A DNA stretch of 64,000 bases from Bacillus cereus ATCC 14579 (GCF_000007825.1 NC_004722.1:1280501-1344500), one strand, 5' to 3'. Positions 33,652-43,202 are shown, numbered from the stretch's first letter. A program made the numbers and translations. The notes: generated by a model not told the origin, from the letters alone.

Positions 33652-33846
33652 ATGTGGTACTCCTTCTTTTTTTATTATCATTATATATAAACTATGTTAA
33701 AATTGTCATGTTTTTATTCAAGAATGATTCTTAATATATTAGGGGAGAGGAAATGGATGAGTGAATGCTCATTCGGAATTCACATGAAGTATGAAGTGGC
33801 ATTTTCTTTTTATTGCTGAGAATTTAAGTGAAGGGTTGAAAGTTGT

Positions 33847-34293
33847 ATGACATCAAATAATGAACGAGAAGATATTTCTCAATCTTTAAAAGTATTTATT
33901 GCATTATCTCGTGTACATCGTTCTGTTATGGATACTACAAATAAATCTATACAAAGTAACGGATTAAATCCAACTGAATTTGCTGTATTAGAACTGCTAT
34001 ATCATAAAGGCGGTCAACCACTTCAGCAAATTGGTGAGCGTATTTTAATAGCTAGTGGCAGCATTACATATGTTGTAGATAAGCTGGAGAAAAAGGGATT
34101 AGTAAAGAGAATTCCATGTCCGAATGACAGACGTGTTATTTACGCGCAATTAACTGAGTCTGGCGAGAACTTTATTGCTTCTATTTTTCCGGGGCATGAG
34201 AAAGTTATACATCAGTCTTTTGAAATGTTAACGAAAGATGAAAAAGATGAATTACTTGATTTATTAAAAAAAATTGGGAAGTATGAAAAATAA
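33847..34293 (+). CDS. MarR-family transcription regulator
   Basis: 148 aa. Winged helix with LQQIGERILIASGSITYVVD and the wing IPCPNDRRVIYAQLTESG. Target genes unknown. About 90 bp upstream an inverted repeat GTGAAT...ATTCAC with a nested GAATG-CT-CATTC (33762-33784) may be its own operator. It starts at ATG 33847 after a weak ribosome site (GAAGGGTTGAAAGTTGT). Confidence 0.88.
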   Translation: MTSNNEREDISQSLKVFIALSRVHRSVMDTTNKSIQSNGLNPTEFAVLELLYHKGGQPLQQIGERILIASGSITYVVDKLEKKGLVKRIPCPNDRRVIYAQLTESGENFIASIFPGHEKVIHQSFEMLTKDEKDELLDLLKKIGKYEK

Positions 34294-34306
34294 TATGTTC
34301 CAAAGG

Positions 34307-34338
34307 AGCTTTGGATAAATAAATCCAAGGCTTTTTTA
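34307..34338 (+). terminator. Terminator of the marR gene
   Basis: Stem AGCTTTGGAT / ATCCAAGGCT (with G-U) and a T6 run. Confidence 0.85.
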
Positions 34339-34449
34339 TTTGTAATGAACTCAGGGCAGTCACTGCCGAAATTTGTTGAAAATTAAGAGGGAATTCAAGA
34401 ATACGTATTGAATTATAATAAAGGTATGTAATGGAGAGGAGGCTCGTTC

Positions 34450-36144
34450 ATGTCATTTAAAGACTATGAATATAAACGCCCAAATATTGAAGAGTTAAAA
34501 GAGAAATTTACTGTTGCTTTAGAGAAGTTTGATAACGCAAAAACTGTAGAAGAACAAAAACAAGTCATTCATTCAATTAATGAGATTCGCAACGATTTTG
34601 GTACAATGGGAAACCTTTGTTACATTCGCCATTCTGTTGATACGACGGATACTTTTTATAAGGAGGAGCAGGATTTCTTTGATGAATTCTCTCCAGTTGT
34701 ACAAGGATATGGTACAAAATATTATAAGGCACTCATTAATTCTCCATTTCGTGAAGAATTAGAGGCGTATTATGGAAAACAATTATTTGCTCTAGCAGAA
34801 TGTGATTTAAAAACATATTCAGATGAAGTCGTGAAAGATTTACAATTAGAAAATAAATTATCATCGCAATATACACAGTTATTAGCATCTGCAAAAATTG
34901 ACTTTGCTGGAGAAGAAAGAACGTTATCGCAACTGATTCCGTTTATGCAAGGAAAAGAAAGAAGCGAACGTAAAGCAGCAAGTGAAGCATACTACGGATT
35001 TTTAGCTGGAAATGAGGAAGAACTAGATCGTATTTATGATGAGCTTGTTAAAGTGAGAACGAAAATCGCAAAATCTTTAGGTTTCAAAAACTTTGTTGAA
35101 CTTGGATATGCAAGAATGTACCGTACAGATTATAATGCGGAGATGGTGGCTAATTACCGTCAGCAAGTGCTAGATTATATCGTTCCCGTTACAACGGAAT
35201 TAAGAAAGCGACAACAAGCACGTATCGGTGTAGAGAAGTTAGCTTATTACGACGAAAACTTTGAGTTTGCTACAGGTAACCCAACTCCAAAAGGAGATGC
35301 GGATTGGATTGTTGATCATGGAAAGACAATGTATAAAGAGTTATCGGCTGAAACAGATGAATTTTTCAATTTCATGCTAGATAATGATTTATTAGATTTA
35401 GTTGCGAAAAAAGGAAAAGCTGGTGGCGGATATTGTACATATATTGAGAATTATAAAGCGCCATTTATTTTCTCAAACTTCAATGGAACATCTGGTGACA
35501 TTGATGTATTAACACATGAAGCAGGTCATGCCTTCCAAGTATATGAAAGTCGTAAATTTGAAATTCCAGAATATAATTGGCCAACATATGAGGCGTGTGA
35601 AATCCACTCTATGAGTATGGAATTCTTTACATGGCCATGGATGAAGCTATTCTTTGAAGAAGATGCAGATAAATATTACTTCTCTCACTTAAGTTCAGCA
35701 CTTCTGTTTTTACCTTATGGTGTATCTGTTGATGAATATCAACATTATGTATATGAAAATCCTGAAGCATCACCTGAAGAGCGTAAGACAGCATGGCGTA
35801 ACATAGAGAAGAAATATTTACCACATCGTGATTATGAGGAGAATGATTATTTAGAGCGCGGTGGTTTTTGGCAACGTCAAGGGCATATTTATAGCTCACC
35901 GTTTTATTATATTGATTACACGCTTGCTCAAATTTGTGCGCTACAATTTTGGAAACGTGCAAGAGATAATAGACAAGAGGCGTGGGAAGATTATGTGAAT
36001 CTGTGCCAACAAGGTGGAAGTAAATCGTTCTTAGAATTAGTAGAGGTTGCAAATTTAACATCACCATTTGCTGAAGGCTGTGTGAAAAGTGTTATTACAG
36101 AAATTGAAGCATGGTTACATGCGATTGACGACACAAAATTGTAA
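34450..36144 (+). CDS. M3-family oligoendopeptidase
   Basis: 564 aa cytosolic zinc metallopeptidase that cuts short peptides. Zinc site HEAGHAF with the third ligand Glu in YEACEIHSMSMEFF. Length and end (AEGCVKSVITEIEAWL) fit the PepF-like M3 branch of Bacillus. ATG lies 8 nt after GAGAGGAGG. Monocistronic by spacing. Confidence 0.92.
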   Translation: MSFKDYEYKRPNIEELKEKFTVALEKFDNAKTVEEQKQVIHSINEIRNDFGTMGNLCYIRHSVDTTDTFYKEEQDFFDEFSPVVQGYGTKYYKALINSPFREELEAYYGKQLFALAECDLKTYSDEVVKDLQLENKLSSQYTQLLASAKIDFAGEERTLSQLIPFMQGKERSERKAASEAYYGFLAGNEEELDRIYDELVKVRTKIAKSLGFKNFVELGYARMYRTDYNAEMVANYRQQVLDYIVPVTTELRKRQQARIGVEKLAYYDENFEFATGNPTPKGDADWIVDHGKTMYKELSAETDEFFNFMLDNDLLDLVAKKGKAGGGYCTYIENYKAPFIFSNFNGTSGDIDVLTHEAGHAFQVYESRKFEIPEYNWPTYEACEIHSMSMEFFTWPWMKLFFEEDADKYYFSHLSSALLFLPYGVSVDEYQHYVYENPEASPEERKTAWRNIEKKYLPHRDYEENDYLERGGFWQRQGHIYSSPFYYIDYTLAQICALQFWKRARDNRQEAWEDYVNLCQQGGSKSFLELVEVANLTSPFAEGCVKSVITEIEAWLHAIDDTKL

Positions 36145-36280
36145 AAAACATGCGCTTTTTTCACATGTTTAACATCGACATAATGGGAAAATGATGAGAT
36201 AATAAAAGAAAATTCAGAATACTGAAGGGGTGTTTCTAATAAGGAGCACCTCTTTTCACCAACAAAAGGGGGGAACAAGT

Positions 36281-36814
36281 ATGCTTCAATCTAATATGGA
36301 TGTAAGTTTAGAAAGTTTAGTAAACTCATTACAGGCTACTCGAAGCACGCTATTATCAGAAATTGAAATGTTAAATGACACAGAAGTGAATGTAAAGCCA
36401 CGCCGTGATAAATGGAGTATTATTCAAATTTTACACCACTTGCATTTAGTTGAACAATCTGTCACGTCTGCCCTTGTATATGCTTTACAAAAAAATGAAA
36501 GAAACATGACTCCATTTAAAGACCTCCAACTTACGCTTGATCGCACACATAAACGAGAAGCTCCTCAGCAAATGCAACCAACAGAAACTTTAATGAAAAA
36601 ACAGCAAGGAATTCAATTACTAGAACATTCACGCCAAGAACTATTACACGCGCTTCATAGTGTTATAGATGAAAAAGATTTATTTGAAAATGGATTAAAG
36701 CATCCTGTTTTTAATGATCTGAATTTGTATCAATGGGTTCAATTTCTTGATTTGCATGAACAAAGACATCTTACGCAGTTAAAAGAGGCGAAACATGCAA
36801 TTTTGCAACGCTAA
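36281..36814 (+). CDS. DinB-like four-helix protein
   Basis: 177 aa with the DinB/YfiT four-helix layout: RDKWSIIQILHHLHLVEQS near residue 45 and the C-terminal LHEQRHLTQL. The three histidines (HHLHLVE first, HEQRH last) fit a metal site. The substrate is unknown; members include thiol transferases. ATG 36281 follows AAAGGGGGGAA; the upstream frame lacks a ribosome site. Confidence 0.85.
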   Translation: MLQSNMDVSLESLVNSLQATRSTLLSEIEMLNDTEVNVKPRRDKWSIIQILHHLHLVEQSVTSALVYALQKNERNMTPFKDLQLTLDRTHKREAPQQMQPTETLMKKQQGIQLLEHSRQELLHALHSVIDEKDLFENGLKHPVFNDLNLYQWVQFLDLHEQRHLTQLKEAKHAILQR

Positions 36815-36819
36815 AGTGG

Positions 36820-36845
36820 AAGAAGTGGGAAACCACTTCTTTTTT
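36820..36845 (+). terminator. Terminator of the dinB-like gene
   Basis: Stem AGAAGTGG / CCACTTCT with a 4-nt loop and T run. Confidence 0.85.
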
Positions 36846-36915
36846 GATACGTGCATAGTTTTCTTTCTTATTTTGGAATACTACATGGAGAAAGAAAAGA
36901 AGGAGTTGAAAAAAC

Positions 36916-37032
36916 ATGTCTAAGAAGAAGCGAGAAGAAGAGCGCGCCTGGAAAGCACGTAAAGAAAATCAACAACCGCACGGAAAAGTGAAAGCTTTTG
37001 CTGAATTAGTTGAAGGAACAGAAAAAACGTGA
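36916..37032 (+). CDS. Small 38-aa protein, DUF6254-like
   Basis: Begins MSKKKREEERAWKARKENQQ, then PHGKVKAFAELVEGTEKT. ATG follows AAGGAGTTGAAAAAAC. The RK-rich start and the PHGKVK.F.EL block resemble DUF6254 as I remember it. No known function. The downstream terminator uses its last codons. Confidence 0.7.
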   Translation: MSKKKREEERAWKARKENQQPHGKVKAFAELVEGTEKT

Positions 37033-37053
37033 TGAGTATTTCATCACGTTTTT
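37022..37053. terminator. Bidirectional terminator
   Basis: Stem AAAAACGTGATGA / TCATCACGTTTTT. It overlaps both the 38-aa gene end and the end of the minus-strand kinase. Confidence 0.9.
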
Positions 37054-38306
37054 TGTATGAGTGGAAAAGTTAATAAAAAGGTTGTACCGATTCCTTTTTC
37101 ACTTATAATATCAATTTTTCCATTCATAGCTTGAACAACACTGAATACGACCATCATTCCAAGTCCAGTACCTTTTTCTTTCGTTGAATAAAAGGGCGAA
37201 CCAAGACGTTTTACTTGTTCTGAATCCATACCGACTCCTGTATCTTTTATATATAACTGAATATGCTTATGATCAGGAACTAATGTGAAATAAAGATCAC
37301 CGCCTTTTGGCATAGCCTCAATGCAATTTTTTAAAATATTTAATAAACATTGATTTAGTTTTTGCTTTTCTCCAGCGATAAAAAAAGAAGTGCTTTGCTT
37401 TATATAATGAGTACGTACATTTGTTAAATTAGCAAGCGGTGTAATTAACGACAATGCATGTAGTAATTCTTCTTCTAACTGTAATGTTTGTTCTTTTTCA
37501 ATGCTTGGTTTAGCAAAGGTTAAATAATCTGTAAGAACATGATTTGCTTGTTCGATGCCATTAATGGCAATGTCGATATATAATTTTCGTTCCTGCTCAG
37601 TGCATGTATCTGATTGTAACAGTTGTAAAAAACCTTTCGTTGAAGTTAATGGATTGCGAATTTCATGAGAGATAGACGCTGCCATTTCACCAATTAAATG
37701 AAACTTTTCAGCATTTATAAGTTCGTTTTGGAGACGAACTTGAGTTTGTAATATGTGTAGTAAATATAAAATTAGAATCGTACCAAGCATTGAACATAAT
37801 TCATACACAATAATATGCGGTATATAATCAGTCTTATTTGTAACCTTTGAAAGGAAGAAGGGTATCCAACTAAATCCGTATGTGAGACTGTAGATAATAG
37901 CAAGTGTTATTTTTATACGATTAGAAGTTCGATTGAAAAATTTATATGTTAATAATAGAACAATAAATAGAAGAACAGAACCGATAAGAGATGGGAAAAC
38001 ACCTATCCCACCTAATAATAAGCGATATATGTTTAATACAACTAAGATAGAACCACCAGCAATAGGCCCTCCCGTTAATGTACCGACAATTAATACAATA
38101 TGGCGCATATCAAATTGAAAACCATTATTTGTTTTTGCTGCAAATGTAATACAGAGTACGGTAGCAAGGCAACAGAGTACAATGAATATAGCTGAATTTA
38201 ATTTAGGAGAGCGTTTCCCTTTTTGATTCCAAAATAAATGATATACGAGCATTGTAATCAGGATGAATAATATATTTAAAAAGAGATAAATAATAAAGGG
38301 TTTCAG
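37044..38306 (-). CDS. Membrane sensor histidine kinase, KinB-like sporulation kinase
   Basis: 420 aa if started at CTG 38306 (7 nt after AGGAGG); the first ATG (38252) would begin inside the first membrane segment. Six membrane segments of the 5TMR-LYT type (FDMRHIVLIVGTLTGGPIAG is characteristic), then HisKA (SISHEIRNPLTSTKGFLQLL) and ATPase motifs (NILKNCIEAMP, DTGVGM, GTGLGMMVVFSVV). Topology, size and HisKA match KinB, which phosphorylates Spo0F in the sporulation phosphorelay. No kapB is adjacent. Confidence 0.86.
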   Translation of the reverse strand: MKPFIIYLFLNILFILITMLVYHLFWNQKGKRSPKLNSAIFIVLCCLATVLCITFAAKTNNGFQFDMRHIVLIVGTLTGGPIAGGSILVVLNIYRLLLGGIGVFPSLIGSVLLFIVLLLTYKFFNRTSNRIKITLAIIYSLTYGFSWIPFFLSKVTNKTDYIPHIIVYELCSMLGTILILYLLHILQTQVRLQNELINAEKFHLIGEMAASISHEIRNPLTSTKGFLQLLQSDTCTEQERKLYIDIAINGIEQANHVLTDYLTFAKPSIEKEQTLQLEEELLHALSLITPLANLTNVRTHYIKQSTSFFIAGEKQKLNQCLLNILKNCIEAMPKGGDLYFTLVPDHKHIQLYIKDTGVGMDSEQVKRLGSPFYSTKEKGTGLGMMVVFSVVQAMNGKIDIISEKGIGTTFLLTFPLIQKT

Positions 38307-38463
38307 TGGGATGCCTCCTCTCTTCTTATATTAAATTAATCATACTATAAAATGAAAGAAATGAAATAATAAATAGCTGAAAAATCAGAAATTTTTACGC
38401 TAGTATACAATATGTTACAATAAGCTGTGTCAATGAAAGAAGAAATTCCGTGCACCGCGCGGG

Positions 38464-38534
38464 AGAGGTTCGCGAACTCCCTCTATAAAAAACTATGGAA
38501 ACAACAATATCCTTAGGTATTGTTTTGTTTTTTT
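38464..38534 (+). promoter_or_regulatory. PreQ1-I riboswitch with terminator, before queCDEF
   Basis: The aptamer AGAGGTTC (38464) ... CTCCCTCT ... ATAAAAAACTA (to 38494) has the class I preQ1 pseudoknot signature: a short stem-loop followed by the A-rich tail. A terminator hairpin follows (CAATATCC / GGTATTGT, T-rich run to 38534). High preQ1 should stop transcription of the queuosine-precursor operon. Confidence 0.92.
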
Positions 38535-38595
38535 ATTGTGACAGTTCAAGAACGTTCTTTCTTCTTATTTATAGTAGAGAAGGAGAATGAGTGAA

Positions 38596-39258
38596 ATGAA
38601 AAAAGAAAAAGCAGTTGTTGTTTTTAGTGGAGGACAAGATAGTACGACATGTTTATTTTGGGCAATAGAGCAGTTTGCAGAGGTAGAAGCTGTAACGTTT
38701 AATTACAATCAACGTCATAAGCTAGAAATTGATTGTGCAGCGGAAATTGCAAAAGAACTAGGAATAAAGCATACGGTACTAGATATGAGTCTATTAAATC
38801 AACTTGCTCCAAATGCTTTAACGAGAACGGATATGGAGATTACACATGAAGAAGGTGAATTGCCATCGACATTTGTAGATGGACGAAATTTACTCTTCTT
38901 ATCATTTGCTGCTGTATTAGCAAAACAAGTTGGAGCACGTCATATTGTAACGGGTGTATGTGAAACTGATTTCAGTGGTTATCCAGACTGCCGTGACGTG
39001 TTTGTGAAATCGTTAAATGTTACTTTAAATTTATCTATGGATTACCCGTTTGTCATTCACACGCCACTTATGTGGATTGATAAGGCTGAAACATGGAAAT
39101 TATCAGATGAACTTGGAGCATTTGAGTTTGTTCGAGAAAAAACATTAACATGTTATAACGGAATCATTGGTGATGGTTGCGGTGAATGTCCAGCATGTCA
39201 ACTTCGTAAAGCAGGATTAGATACGTACCTACAAGAACGCGAAGGAGCGAACAACTAA
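38596..39258 (+). CDS. queC: 7-Cyano-7-deazaguanine synthase QueC
   Basis: 220 aa ATP-dependent enzyme making preQ0 from 7-carboxy-7-deazaguanine. PP-loop FSGGQDSTTCLFWA and zinc Cys cluster CYNGIIGDGCGECPAC. I use the second ATG (38596), 9 nt after AAGGAG; the first (38587) is directly against the ribosome site. First gene of queCDEF, controlled by the preQ1 riboswitch. Confidence 0.97.
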   Translation: MKKEKAVVVFSGGQDSTTCLFWAIEQFAEVEAVTFNYNQRHKLEIDCAAEIAKELGIKHTVLDMSLLNQLAPNALTRTDMEITHEEGELPSTFVDGRNLLFLSFAAVLAKQVGARHIVTGVCETDFSGYPDCRDVFVKSLNVTLNLSMDYPFVIHTPLMWIDKAETWKLSDELGAFEFVREKTLTCYNGIIGDGCGECPACQLRKAGLDTYLQEREGANN

Positions 39259-39749
39259 TGGATAACTTTTTTGGATTTCGCATCGTAGAGAATTTGCAAA
39301 AAATGGACAAGGATATTCAGCGTAAACAACTCAAATACCATAATAAAAGAGTAATGGTCAGCAAGGAATTTACATTTGATGCAGCACACCATTTACACTG
39401 TTATGAAGGGAAATGTAAAAACTTACATGGTCACACATATAAAGTTGTATTTGGAATTAGTGGATATGTAAATGAAATAGGTCTTGCAATTGACTTTGGA
39501 GATATAAAAGAAATTTGGAAGAATGAAATAGAAATTTATCTAGATCATCGTTATTTAAACGAAACGTTACCTGCAATGAATACGACTGCTGAAAATATGG
39601 TCGTTTGGATTTATGAAAAGATGGCAGAAGCACTAACAAAAGAGAATCGAGTGAACGAATATAAAGGAGCTCGCGTTGAATTTGTTCGTCTATTTGAGAC
39701 GCCGACTAGTTATGCGGAAGTAAGACGGGAGTGGATGCTTGATGAGTAA
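39258..39749 (+). CDS. queD: 6-Carboxytetrahydropterin synthase QueD
   Basis: 163 aa enzyme for the first pathway-specific step from 7,8-dihydroneopterin triphosphate. Zinc histidines are in FDAAHHLHCYEGKC and LHGHTYKV. The catalytic segment is AIDFGDIK...LDHRYLNE. The start shares one base with the queC stop. It has about 30 residues before the core fold. Confidence 0.95.
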   Translation: MDNFFGFRIVENLQKMDKDIQRKQLKYHNKRVMVSKEFTFDAAHHLHCYEGKCKNLHGHTYKVVFGISGYVNEIGLAIDFGDIKEIWKNEIEIYLDHRYLNETLPAMNTTAENMVVWIYEKMAEALTKENRVNEYKGARVEFVRLFETPTSYAEVRREWMLDE

Positions 39750-40458
39750 AATCCCTGTCTTAGAAATATTCGGTCCGACTATTCAAGGTGAAGGAATGGT
39801 TGTAGGGCAAAAGACAATGTTTATCCGTACAGCTGGTTGTGATTATAGCTGTGCTTGGTGTGATTCTGCTTTTACGTGGGATGGATCAGCTAAAGATCAA
39901 ATTAGACAGATGACACCAGAAGATATTTGGGATGAGCTTGTTGCAATTGGAGGAGAAAATTTTTCTCATGTTACGATTTCAGGTGGAAATCCGGCATTAC
40001 TGAAAAATATTGAGTTTCTTCTTTCTATATTAAAAGAAAATGGAATGCGAACGGCAATTGAAACGCAAGGGAGTAAATGGCAAGATTGGTTACTTCAAAT
40101 TGATGAGATAACAATTTCTCCAAAACCACCAAGTTCAACGATGAAAACAGATTTTCAGAGGTTAGATGCTATTATTCAGAAACTAGCAGGAAAAGATATT
40201 AGTTTAAAAGTAGTAGTATTCGATGATCATGATTTTGAATATGCAGTTAAGATGCACGAACGTTATCCAAAGGTACCATTTTTCTTACAAGTAGGAAACG
40301 ATGATACAAAAACAGTGGATGATGCGATGCTTATAAAAAAATTATTAGATAAGTATGAATGGCTGATTGATAAAGCTGTAAATTGTAAAGAGATGAATGA
40401 TGCAAAAGTATTGCCTCAGCTTCATGCGTTAGTATGGGGAAATAAGCGCGGCGTATAA
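39742..40458 (+). CDS. queE: 7-Carboxy-7-deazaguanine synthase QueE
   Basis: 238 aa radical-SAM enzyme. The cluster motif CDYSCAWCDSAFTWDG is the CX3CX2C form, and the active region is ISGGNPAL. ATG 39742 overlaps the end of queD by 8 bp, so translation is coupled. Confidence 0.95.
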   Translation: MSKIPVLEIFGPTIQGEGMVVGQKTMFIRTAGCDYSCAWCDSAFTWDGSAKDQIRQMTPEDIWDELVAIGGENFSHVTISGGNPALLKNIEFLLSILKENGMRTAIETQGSKWQDWLLQIDEITISPKPPSSTMKTDFQRLDAIIQKLAGKDISLKVVVFDDHDFEYAVKMHERYPKVPFFLQVGNDDTKTVDDAMLIKKLLDKYEWLIDKAVNCKEMNDAKVLPQLHALVWGNKRGV

Positions 40459-40476
40459 CGAGAAGGGATGTTTAAA

Positions 40477-40974
40477 ATGACAGGAAGATTAGATGAAGAT
40501 TTAAAAGATGTAACATTACTAGGGAATCAAAATACAAAATATTTATTTGAATATAGCCCAGAAATATTAGAGGTATTTGATAATAATCATCCAAACCGTG
40601 ATTATTTTGTAAAATTCAATTGTCCTGAATTTACAAGTTTATGCCCGAAAACAGGACAACCAGATTTTGCAACAATTTATATTAGCTATATTCCAGAGCA
40701 AAAAATGGTAGAGAGTAAATCTTTAAAGTTGTATTTATTTAGTTTCCGCAATCACGGTGATTTCCATGAAGATTGCATGAACGTTATTATGAACGATTTA
40801 ATTAAATTAATGGATCCACGTTATATTGAGGTATGGGGGAAATTCACACCACGTGGTGGTATTTCAATTGATCCATACTGCAACTACGGGCGCCCAGGGA
40901 CGAAGTATGAACAAATGGCTGATTACCGCATGATGAACCACGATCTATATCCGGAAACAATTGATAATCGTTAA
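40477..40974 (+). CDS. queF: NADPH-dependent preQ0 reductase QueF
   Basis: 165 aa, the same length as in B. subtilis. Reduces preQ0 to preQ1. Nucleophilic Cys in [16 protein letters not shown] and QueF motif [21 protein letters not shown] use ATG 40477, 9 nt after AGAAGGG; the ATG at 40468 is part of that site. Confidence 0.97.
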
Positions 40975-40975
40975 T

Positions 40976-41018
40976 AGAAAGAAAGGGCCTGTATAGTATA
41001 CAGGCCCTTTCTTTCTAT
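40976..41018. terminator. Long bidirectional terminator after queF
   Basis: About 20 bp of stem, AGAAAGAAAGGGCCTGTATA paired with TATACAGGCCCTTTCTTTCT. It serves queCDEF and the converging small gene. Confidence 0.93.
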
Positions 41019-41022
41019 TATA

Positions 41023-41208
41023 TTATGCATTTTGATTAATGACAGTATAGTTTTTATGACTTACAACTGTAAGAGGTTCCATATCTAGTTCTCTAAAATT
41101 CTTCATAATTGTTATATCAACAATAACAGAGTTTTGATTTACTTTTTGAACACGGCCTTGCATTCCACCTTTAAATTCGATGATATCTCCAGTTTCTGCG
41201 ATCTGCAT
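41023..41208 (-). CDS. YkvS-like small protein (DUF2187)
   Basis: 61 aa, mostly beta (GDIIEFKGGMQGRVQKVNQNS, VVSHKNYTVI), with an SH3-like/KOW-type pattern. It matches YkvS, which also lies near the que genes in B. subtilis. ATG 41208 lies 6 nt after AAGGAGAG. Function unknown. Confidence 0.8.
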   Translation of the reverse strand: MQIAETGDIIEFKGGMQGRVQKVNQNSVIVDITIMKNFRELDMEPLTVVSHKNYTVINQNA

Positions 41209-41465
41209 AAGCAACTCTCCTTGTTACAGTTTTCCCAAAAAAAGAATAAATTTGGGTTTTTTTATTTCCTCCTATTTTGAACCATATTTCCTACTTTGTA
41301 AATGTTTCCAAAGTAAAAATTCGAAAAATATTCACTTTTTGTAAGAAAATATGTAGAAAATCCATGTTTTTTGAAAAAAATAGCAAAAATGCGAGAATCT
41401 TTATATCGAGGTATAATGAAAAAGTAGAATAACCTGCTGAAGTGGGAGAAATTAGAGGCGGTAAA

Positions 41466-41624
41466 ATGATGTTTGAATTTGTGGGGAGTGTTATAGCTTT
41501 AATTTTATTTTTATTTTCTTATATGCATTTAAAAAAGATTCGTCAATATGATACGAGTACATATTTTGATGGGATGGATGGTATCCATGCTTCGATAACA
41601 CATGATAATGGTGGGGAGATGTAA
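41466..41624 (+). CDS. Small single-span membrane protein
   Basis: 52 aa. One N-terminal membrane segment (FVGSVIALILFLFSYMHL), then a short soluble tail (KKIRQYDTSTYFDGMDG). ATG at 41466 or 41469 behind GAGGCGG. Family not recognised. A -10-like TATAAT is at 41412. Confidence 0.6.
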   Translation: MMFEFVGSVIALILFLFSYMHLKKIRQYDTSTYFDGMDGIHASITHDNGGEM

Positions 41625-41712
41625 AGGTATATAACTCTATTTTCTTGCGTGGTATGATGTTTAGAACTAGTGCATAATAGAGTTCATAAGTGATGAATGG
41701 AGAGTGAAAAGA

Positions 41713-42315
41713 ATGAAGACTTCTTTTATTCGTCATGGTCGCTTAGATTGTACTATAGAACCAATGACGGTTACATCCTTTCATGAATGGATAAAAGGAT
41801 ATGACTTACATACTATAACAGAAAAACAACCTATACCATTGGAAACAAGAGAAGCGGTTGAAGTAGCGAAATTGATTGTAACGAGTGATCAAAAGTGTGC
41901 TGTACAGTCAGCAGCTGAATTAATGGATTCTTTATGTTTTATACAAAATTCTCTTTTTAGGGAAGTGGCAGTTCCGGCGAGCTTTTATGCGCCAAAATGG
42001 TTGAAGTGTAAACTTAACGTATGGATGTGTATTGGACGAGCATTATGGATACTTGGTTACCATAAAAATGTTGAATCTTATAAGGAAGTAAGAGAGAGGG
42101 CAAGGCAAGCAGCTTACGTATTACATCGTTATGCTCTCGTACATGGAAGTATTGCTCTTGTAGGTCATAATTATTTTAATTCGATGATTGGAACGGAGCT
42201 GAGGGCAATGGGATGGTCTGGTTCGCCTATTTTGCATAGAAAGCCATGGGGATGTACAACATATACGTTTCACGAGGCGATGGATGGAAATATATTAAAT
42301 ACGAATTTAACATAA
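41713..42315 (+). CDS. Histidine phosphatase superfamily protein
   Basis: 200 aa. The catalytic RHG is at the N-terminus (FIRHGRLDC) and the second histidine in VGHNYFNSMIGTEL, as in phosphoglycerate-mutase-like phosphatases. The middle region is unusual, with a Trp-rich segment (WLKCKLNVWMCIGRALWILG). Substrate unknown. ATG 41713 follows GGAGAGTGAAAAGA. Confidence 0.75.
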   Translation: MKTSFIRHGRLDCTIEPMTVTSFHEWIKGYDLHTITEKQPIPLETREAVEVAKLIVTSDQKCAVQSAAELMDSLCFIQNSLFREVAVPASFYAPKWLKCKLNVWMCIGRALWILGYHKNVESYKEVRERARQAAYVLHRYALVHGSIALVGHNYFNSMIGTELRAMGWSGSPILHRKPWGCTTYTFHEAMDGNILNTNLT

Positions 42316-42351
42316 AAGCACACGATTTATATAAATCGTGTGCTTTCTTTT
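42314..42351. terminator. Bidirectional terminator
   Basis: 15-bp stem AAAGCACACGATTTA / TAAATCGTGTGCTTT followed by Ts; separates two convergent genes. Confidence 0.92.
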
Positions 42352-42929
42352 TAAGATATAGAAATTTTGACGTTTAATGGTTTTACGAGATGAGCATAAG
42401 GTTCGCCTACTAGCATAACAATTTCATCTTTTTTATAACCTAACTTTTCGTATAGTGAATAGGCGCGTGTGTTTTCTAAATTAACAAGTAAAGCGATTTT
42501 TTCATGCCCTTTTTCAGTTGCATAGATTTCGGCAACTTCAATTAATTTAGAACCGATACCTTTTCCGCCGTGTGCACTTGAAACTGATAGTGTATCAATG
42601 TAATACTCATCAAGCTCAGCTTCTTTTTCTAACGTAATTGATTCATCTTTATGTAATTCTCTTAAGTGATGTACAATTGGTGCGTCAAGCTGTGTTGCTT
42701 CACTACCGTGATAAGCGACAATAACTCCAACTGCACTCTCGTCTTGTTCATAGACAAAACAGTTTTCGTAGCTCAGACGGTTATTTTCTTTTGAGAACCA
42801 TGTCTCAAGTCCTAGTAATACTTCTGCTTCATCTGTGCTACCTGTGATTTTTTCAGCAATTTCATGCAGAGCATTATACAATAAAGGAGCTATTGCCATT
42901 GCATCTGTCTTTTTTGCTTTCCGAATCAT
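42351..42929 (-). CDS. GNAT-family N-acetyltransferase
   Basis: 192 aa. Acetyl-CoA-binding motif A in VSSAHGGKGIGSKLIEVAEI and motif B NLENTRAYSLYEKLGYKK. Substrate unknown. ATG 42929 lies 6 nt after GGAGG; the frame is open 12 codons further without a ribosome site. Confidence 0.9.
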   Translation of the reverse strand: MIRKAKKTDAMAIAPLLYNALHEIAEKITGSTDEAEVLLGLETWFSKENNRLSYENCFVYEQDESAVGVIVAYHGSEATQLDAPIVHHLRELHKDESITLEKEAELDEYYIDTLSVSSAHGGKGIGSKLIEVAEIYATEKGHEKIALLVNLENTRAYSLYEKLGYKKDEIVMLVGEPYAHLVKPLNVKISIS

Positions 42930-43108
42930 AGTATCCCTCCTAGTTCTATTTGTATATTGTAGCATAGTGGTATGGAACTTTGCATAATTGAATGCCGAAA
43001 TGTTTGATATAGAGAAGTAGCTATGTTAGTATATGATATTTAGTGGACATATAGTAAAACGATATTGTTTGCGAAATAACGAAAATAAAATCATGGCATA
43101 ACAACGAG

Positions 43109-43202
43109 ATAAAGTGAAACGTTAATCAGTAAGATTTTTTGTTCATTCCACGACTGATTAGTAGTCAACACCAATCGCACTACCTGCAAATAGCGGGATA
43201 AA
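43109..43202 (-). repeat. bcr-like repeat, short form
   Basis: Bounded by ATAAA at both ends. On its own strand it reads TTTATCCCGCTATTTGCAGG...GCGATTGGTG...CTAATCAGTCGTGGAATGAAC...GTTTCACTTTAT. It lacks the central ~70 bp of the long copies. The wider gap 42930-43263 holds this repeat and no gene that I can support. Confidence 0.75.
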
